The translations under genes were made by a program, and so were the position numbers. 64,000 bases of DNA from Larix kaempferi (taxonomy: Eukaryota; Streptophyta; Pinopsida; Pinales; Pinaceae): the NCBI GenBank assembly GCA_027924585.1, contig BSBM01000486.1, forward strand, positions 41,906,501 through 41,970,500, given 5' to 3'. The notes below the pieces were generated by a model. It ran no database searches, had not been told where the DNA came from, and saw only the letters and a program-made list of their open reading frames with translations. Within the stretch, counting starts at the first letter, position 1. The number at the start of each line of letters is the position of its first letter. Shown one piece after another: positions 58,826 through 64,000 of the stretch.

Positions 58826-58985
58826 TTTATAGGTCTTTTGCCACCTCAGCTAGGAGAGCGATACCATTTGAAGCCTAGTCTTTCTTATTATCCTTCTTTT
58901 GCTCTTGCTCCACACACTTAGGCAATTTTTCAACCCATTCTACATCTGTTGGTTCAGCTCTATTTATTTTTCCACTCCTGCCCAT
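58826..58985 (-). pseudogene. Short coding-like frame, unknown
   Basis: ATG at about 58984 on the minus strand gives MGRSGKINRAEPTDVEWVEK, LPKCVEQEQKKDNKKD, a TAG, then SNGIALLAEVAKDL and a final stop near 58827. The composition looks coding and one stop interrupts it. It lies upstream of, and in the same direction as, the coiled-coil pseudogene, so it could be an exon of the same dead gene. No family is recognised. Confidence 0.35.
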
Positions 58986-58999
58986 TATGCTTCAATCAC

Positions 59000-60115
59000 T
59001 GCAAATTGGATATATACTCTTGTATTGTTTGTGAACAGGAGCTGAATTCTGGAAGTTAACAACACTATTGAATGTACAGGTTATTCGTAGCACTGACAGG
59101 GTTAAATATAAAAATGAGACTGTTATCTTCAACCCTCCTTCAATCTGGCGTCGCAGCTTATCAACAAATAACTACTTCTCTGGTTAAAATTGCATTTTAA
59201 AGCACAATTTTACCTAACCTTTGATTAATTTGATCAGAGTAAGCTGAAACGAAAAAGCCCCAAATCTGTTGTTATATGGGTTTTTTAAGAATACCTGTAA
59301 ATTGCTCCAATGTGGTTGTTTGAAATCACGACCCCCACTGGCAGATGAGTCAGCTTTGTTGTACAGATGTTGCACAATCTTCAATTTAGCAGTTCACCAC
59401 GGAATTATGAAGCCCTAATTTCCGTGAAGCCCTCAACGCCTCTTGCTTGTCCAGTTGGCAACGATGCTCGGCTTTTTCAAGTGGCTATGGTTATCTCATT
59501 AAATCTTCTGTGTTTGAATAAGCTTGTAGATAACAACTTCGTGCCACATTACCTGAAAACGTGTGGATAGATGTCAAACTGAACTACACTTGTGCTGATG
59601 ATGACCACGACCTCCTCACGACATGCAAGCATTTGAAATCATGATGTCTTCTGCATCAACACATCATGAATCCTCTAAAACACATAATCAATCATTCATT
59701 AGCCCGAGCGTGCCAAAATTTGCTGGAAAATCGGAAGAATCTGTGATCACGATGTTCTTGTAGCGCTTCTTTGATGAATTTCGGCTCCAGCGCTATAAGA
59801 AAAACTTCATCACTGTTTTGTTGCTTTTAAACAACTTTATATCATTTTGCATGGGATCTTAAGGTTATCAGGATTAGACTTGTACATGTCCTCACTTAGA
59901 ATAAGATTTATGAACTTCTTATTTGATATAATGAACTTTTAAAACCCCTCATCAAAAACAAAGATAAAGATTTAAAATCTAAAAACTCAAAATCAAGCCC
60001 AAAATCTTATATAAAGCCTAAGGAAACTTACTAAGGAGGAAAAAATCAAGTTAAAGAAAATGAACAACTTAAAAAAAAATGCAAATCAAACCAAAATTTG
60101 AAAAAACAAGATACT
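59000..60115. other. No gene seen
   Basis: Mixed AT-rich sequence. The plus-strand frame 59367-59570 (67 codons) has no known motif or supporting context. Confidence 0.35.
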
Positions 60116-60117
60116 GA

Positions 60118-60650
60118 CTTAACAGAAGGCATTGCCTCGATCTTCTCCTTCCTTTTTTCACCTAACCCTAGTGCAGTATCCTACGCAGGGTCTCCTACAC
60201 CATTTCCTTGTTCTGATTCATTTCCTTCCTGGTCTTCTTGTCCCTCATATTTCTCTTCATTCAACTCATATTCCTATTCGTCATCCTGCGCTACATCCAA
60301 TTGCTATTGTTCCTCCTCTATGATTAGGAATCTCCAGTCTTCCTCCCATTCGTTCACAATCAAGATGAGATATTTCTTAGTAAATCTAAAATTTTTTGGT
60401 AACCATCATTTTTCTGGATCCCTTTTGTCTTGGACATACATGTGGTGTATCTCGACCTTAAAGCGTGCAATTCCCTTGTACATCTCTACTACCAATGGTT
60501 GAATGCGTGATATTGTCCCGATAATATGCTAGATGGATTCATTGTAGACAAAGAACGTCACATTGTTATCAATCTTCCTCTTCTTACTGGTGCTATTCCC
60601 CAAGTTAGCATATCTCACTGCCATGCATGGGTTCTGGTCAATGTACAAGA
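60118..60650 (-). pseudogene. Decayed frame with acidic tail, unknown
   Basis: One minus-strand frame runs from 60650 to 60118 with six or fewer single-base stops: FLYIDQNPCMAVRYANLG, STSKKRKIDNNVTFFVYNES, TISRIQPLVVEMYKGIARFK, HHMYVQDKRDPEK, NFRFTKKYLILIVNEWEEDW, then a Glu/Asp-rich tail. The consistent frame and composition argue for a former gene; the plus-strand frame over it (60098-60502) is a shadow. It is probably a retroelement or host protein I cannot name. It is cut at its upstream end by the gypsy LTR at 60704. Confidence 0.45.
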
Positions 60651-60703
60651 ATTACGAATCTTCAGGCTCTCTCCATGAAACCAATGCAATCAATATCAAT
60701 AGT

Positions 60704-61057
60704 TGTTGGAGGATCCTAGGTCGGTCGCCCGACTGGGTCCTCCATCTGACCACTTCGTAGAACATGTCGAACCATCGTGTTGACTAGGTCCTCTGTTCGA
60801 CCACTACATGTCGATTTAGTTAGTCACTTTAGTTAGTGAACTGGCGGGTCATTATGTAATTGTCTTAAACTATGTATATAGGATGGAGAGACAGATATAG
60901 GGCGGAACAAAGACATTGTAATGTACTTTGGTTATGAGTAATAGAAAGACTTATTGGCTCTTCCACTATTACTTATGTTGTGTTCATATCTATATAATTG
61001 CTTTTTTAATCTATATCATGTATCAATGGTAACTATGCAATTCACTTAAGTAAAACA
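60704..61057 (+). repeat. LTR of tRNA-Asp gypsy element
   Basis: Starts TGTTGGAGGATCC and ends AAAACA. It includes a TATA-like ATGTATATAGG at about 60873 and is followed one base later by the primer site. The LTR status rests on the TG...CA ends and the primer site, since the partner LTR is outside the window. Confidence 0.65.
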
Positions 61058-61199
61058 TTGGTTCCGTTGCTGGTGATACATGCATAGCACAATAATGAGT
61101 AGGATTAATTGATAACAGAACATGAGATAAAGTAATGGTGGGAGATAAAAATAACAAACTACTTGCAAAATTATGCTAGATGAAACAAGTTGGCTATTG

Positions 61200-63209
61200 C
61201 TCAAGCAAAGGAGAAGTTCTTTTCGGAAACTCATGAAAATTTCGTTAAGTCCATGCCGTTTGCATTGAAGAAACTTCTAGATGAAAATACCAGCATATGA
61301 AAGAGATCGACAATTTCTAACAAAACTAAACAGAGGAGGACGCACAAACTTATCTGAATGGTCCAGAAAAATTGCTAACAAGTTTTGTGAAGAGTGTGCG
61401 ATCGAGGAACAATTTTATGTCGGTAACGTGAAACATAGGTTCTATAATGACCTAATCGAGAAATTTATTTGCTCTCTAACGATGCTTTTGTTTAAATTCT
61501 TAATCTACAAGGGAGCAACGCATATTGTCGAACCTCGATCATTATTGTTACCACCTCTCTGAAACACGAACTGGGAAGAAAAGAAAAAGCAATGGGAAAA
61601 ATTAGTGATAGAGCGAGAGTGGGAACACTTCCTTAGCAAATGAACTGCTACACCACCTGAGTTCTTTAAAGAACTTCAGGCTGGAAATGGGGGGTAGCCG
61701 ACCACAGTCTGATAGAGTAGATGAATAACGGTCGACAGAAGAAAAACACAAGATGGACAGTAGTGAAAAATACCAAAAATTCGACAAAGATAGATCAGTG
61801 ATCCATAAAATCACTCCATATATTCAGATTATAGAATGAGAAAAGAGGAGGAAGAGGCAATAAGAGTTAAGGGAGCAAGCTAGTACGCTCCAAAAAAAAT
61901 GAAAGTCGGGTATAGTGACAAATGCAGATGGAAATCCACCAGAGTCGAGTAGATCTCGACAAAACGAGGGCGTTGATGAAGACCTATCATCGATGGACAA
62001 AGATCTATGAATGGAGCATGGAAGCGCTCTCCACATTCCCCATTACATCTAACGCAGAGTGCACAAGTACAAGAAATTATCGAAGAAGACTTAGGAATTC
62101 ATGCTGGCCAAACTGGAATTTGGAGTCGACAGAACGATGAAGGTGATGAGGTCAATAGATTATTGATCCATCAACCGCATGAAGGAAATTGGGTTACTTT
62201 TAAGCTCGAGTTCTCCAACCGAATTTTTCATCTACTCTATTTAGAACATGAGGGACCACCACCCCATCCACTTCCAGCATTAAGTGATTCATCTAGTAAG
62301 TCGAAATCTACAAAACGAAGTACAACTTAGATAAAACATAACTTTACCTGGGTTTCGACAGAAGCTATCGAAGAAAGTCGGCCCCTGACAGCTGACGACG
62401 AACTGACCAGATCCATTCATATTGTTGTCGAAAGTGAAGAACGTGCATTAACTCTTGTCAGTGCACATTGAGATCCATTACTTGTGGAAAACAAGTGTAC
62501 AAGCATTTTTGTCATTGTAAACAATCCACCGTCACCACCTGTGAGCTTAGAAGTCGAAGTCGCAGCAGATATGGCACACATAACCGTACACCTTCCATTC
62601 TATGAAGGTGATGAAGACCCAAGAAGGCATTGGTTCATTTGTGAATCAATATGGGAAGCTAATGCTATTTCTAATGAAGATAGACAAATGGCACAGTTCG
62701 GGGGTGTCATTTGGGAACAAGCACTCACATGGTACATCACGCTTAAATAAAGGACGCACACTACATCAAAAGCTCAAATCAAACAACATTTTCTGTCATT
62801 CTTCAAGATCCCAGATGCCAAATATCTTGCTGCCAAGAAGTTGAATACCACAACTCAGAAACCGACAGAGAATGTAAGGGACTATGATAAACAATTTAAA
62901 TACCTGCTGATACATATCAAGCACAACATTGAAGAATATTTATTACTCCAATGGTTCGTGGTTGGAATGATACAGAAAATCAGAGTGCACATCCGTTTCA
63001 CTGATTTTAACACATATGAAGATCCTTTGACAAAAGCATTGCAGATAGAAATGGATGACGACTACCCTATAGCACTTGCCGACCACCACATTGAAGAACA
63101 ATTGGAAAGTATGCAAAAATCTATTCGTGAAATCAATTTGTGAGGTGTTGATATTTGGTGCAAAAATTGTTCAATAGTCGGTCATACAAAAGATTATTAT
63201 CGACAAGAT
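61200..63209 (+). pseudogene. Gypsy gag with interrupted zinc knuckle
   Basis: 61200-62480 is a broken N-terminal part (FALKKLL, then IIEEDLGIHAGQTGIWSRQN in 62007-62330). The conserved Retrotrans_gag domain is in 62484-63143: ITVHLPFYEGDEDPRRHW, FGGVIWEQALTWYITLK, a stop at 62748, then FFKIPDAKYLAAKKLN and ENVRDYDKQFKYLLIHIKHN. WCKNCSIVGHTKDYY at 63152-63195 is a CCHC knuckle whose last Cys is Tyr. The copia LTR starts just after RQD in that knuckle region. Confidence 0.85.
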
Positions 63210-64000
63210 TGTTGAGATATTGTAACTTCAAAGAATATTATATTTGTACTTTATTATTCTGGAGATGTTTCATTCCTCCACGAAGACCTTATTGTATATC
63301 CGGAGATGTTTATTCCTCCGTCGAAATGTGGTAACTTGGGTTATTAGACTTCCCTAGTGGGGGTCGGCCCTGTATGTGTTATGTGGGTCAAAGGGTTGTT
63401 AGACCACCCTAGTGGGGTCGGCCTAGTCAGTTGTAGTGGGGTGTTTAACCCAGTGGTAAAGTTGGGACCGACCTAGTTAATATAAAGTACAAGTCGGAGA
63501 TGTGTATATATAGAGGAGGTGTGTTCCTCATTTGACACACACTTCCCTCACTCATAATGTAGCGCACTTGTGGAGGAGAGGTCTGCTATGGTGGAGGAGG
63601 AGATCATGTCTTTGGTTTGCATATTTGTATATTGCTGGTCATCTATATTGAGGAAGCTTTGCTGGGTTTTCTACCCCATGAGGGTTTCCTAGGATAAATC
63701 TGTGTCTCTTGTGTTTATGATGTGCTTGTTGTTTCTTCAGTGATCCTGTAGATGCTATTATTGTGAAATGGAATGTAATGCTGCTATTTTCTGTCTTAGC
63801 ATATTAAATTTTAACATGGTATTAGAGCTAACCTGAAGGAAGGCAATGTATGGCACTTGCGACACTTGCTTCACTTGTGACAATTTCAAGGTTTGGGTTT
63901 TGTATAGCAAAAACCAGTCATCGTGGAACTTTCACTATAAATCCATTTTGGCTAAGTTTCAGGATCTGAAACCTTTACAGGTAGTAGATAACATCCCCAG
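63210..64000 (+). mobile_element. Copia element, 5' LTR and leader, truncated by window end
   Basis: LTR 63210-63816 (607 bp): TGTTGAGATATTG...TTTTAACA. It is immediately followed by TGGTATTAGAGC (63817-63828), a one-base variant of the tRNA-iMet site TGGTATCAGAGC. A TATA-like GTATATATAG is at about 63506. The leader continues to the end of the window (TTTCACTATAAATCC), where gag would begin. The left flank is AAGAT; the right flank is outside. Confidence 0.85.

Larger units (their letters stand above)
60704..63209 (+). mobile_element. Gypsy element 5' part with tRNA-Asp-like primer site
   Basis: A 354-bp LTR (60704-61057, TGTTGGAGGATCC...TAAAACA) is followed by TGGTTCCGTTGCTGGTGA (61059-61076). 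This matches the tRNA-Asp primer sequence TGGCGCCGTTGCCGGGGA at 14 of 18 positions. A gag frame follows and is interrupted at 63210 by a copia element. The 3' half lies beyond the window, so no second LTR or TSD can be seen. Confidence 0.75.

Noticed and set aside
60098-60502. 134-codon plus-strand Ser-rich frame
   Set aside because: It is the antisense of a better-supported minus-strand frame with an acidic tail.

Overview
The window looks like nuclear DNA from a plant with a large, repeat-rich genome. A gymnosperm or fern-like genome is my inference, from long nested LTR retrotransposons with tRNA-iMet-type primer sites, AT-rich spacers and decayed Ty1/copia and Ty3/gypsy polyproteins. I found no intact host gene. 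Nearly everything is mobile DNA, much of it nested, and most boundaries are fixed by matching LTRs or terminal inverted repeats plus target-site duplications (TSDs).

Layout. 1-3.4 kb: a variable block satellite in inverted orientation around a tandemly duplicated, coding-like stretch. 5.0-6.0 kb: a solo-LTR-like repeat whose second copy (47.1-51.7 kb) is split by a copia derivative. 6639-31569: a DNA transposon with identical 26-bp terminal inverted repeats and a 4-bp TSD (AATG). It carries two divergent, intron-containing, decayed genes. One is a transposase with the DGMDQ / LDNT / HTH-x-HID pattern (minus strand). The other is a gene with a ParB/sulfiredoxin-like domain and, apparently joined to it, a beta-class amino DNA methyltransferase (plus strand). 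A 14.9-kb Tat-like gypsy element (15041-29906, TSD GATAC) sits right after the DIPHGY codons of that methyltransferase. The gypsy element contains a solo LTR (21025-21521, TSD AAGAG) and a 5.6-kb non-coding LTR element (22127-27697).

31.6-42.7 kb: a minus-strand gypsy gag-pol ruin, split by a 3.0-kb gag-only copia derivative (36385-39385, TSD ATTGT). 44716-46831: a short non-autonomous LTR element with coding-like minisatellites. 48000-51665: a related copia deletion derivative (TSD GTTTT). 54.2-54.7 kb: a foldback. 57-60.7 kb: two decayed minus-strand coding stretches of unknown type. 60704-63209: the 5' part of a gypsy element with a tRNA-Asp-like primer site, interrupted inside its gag zinc knuckle by a copia LTR (63210-63816) that runs out of the window.

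The most interesting object is the 6.6-31.6 kb transposon, because it appears to pair a cut-and-paste-type transposase with a ParB-plus-amino-methyltransferase gene. Such a protein could read or modify the element's own DNA; that role is inference. This copy is dead, with stops, frameshifts and insertions in both genes.
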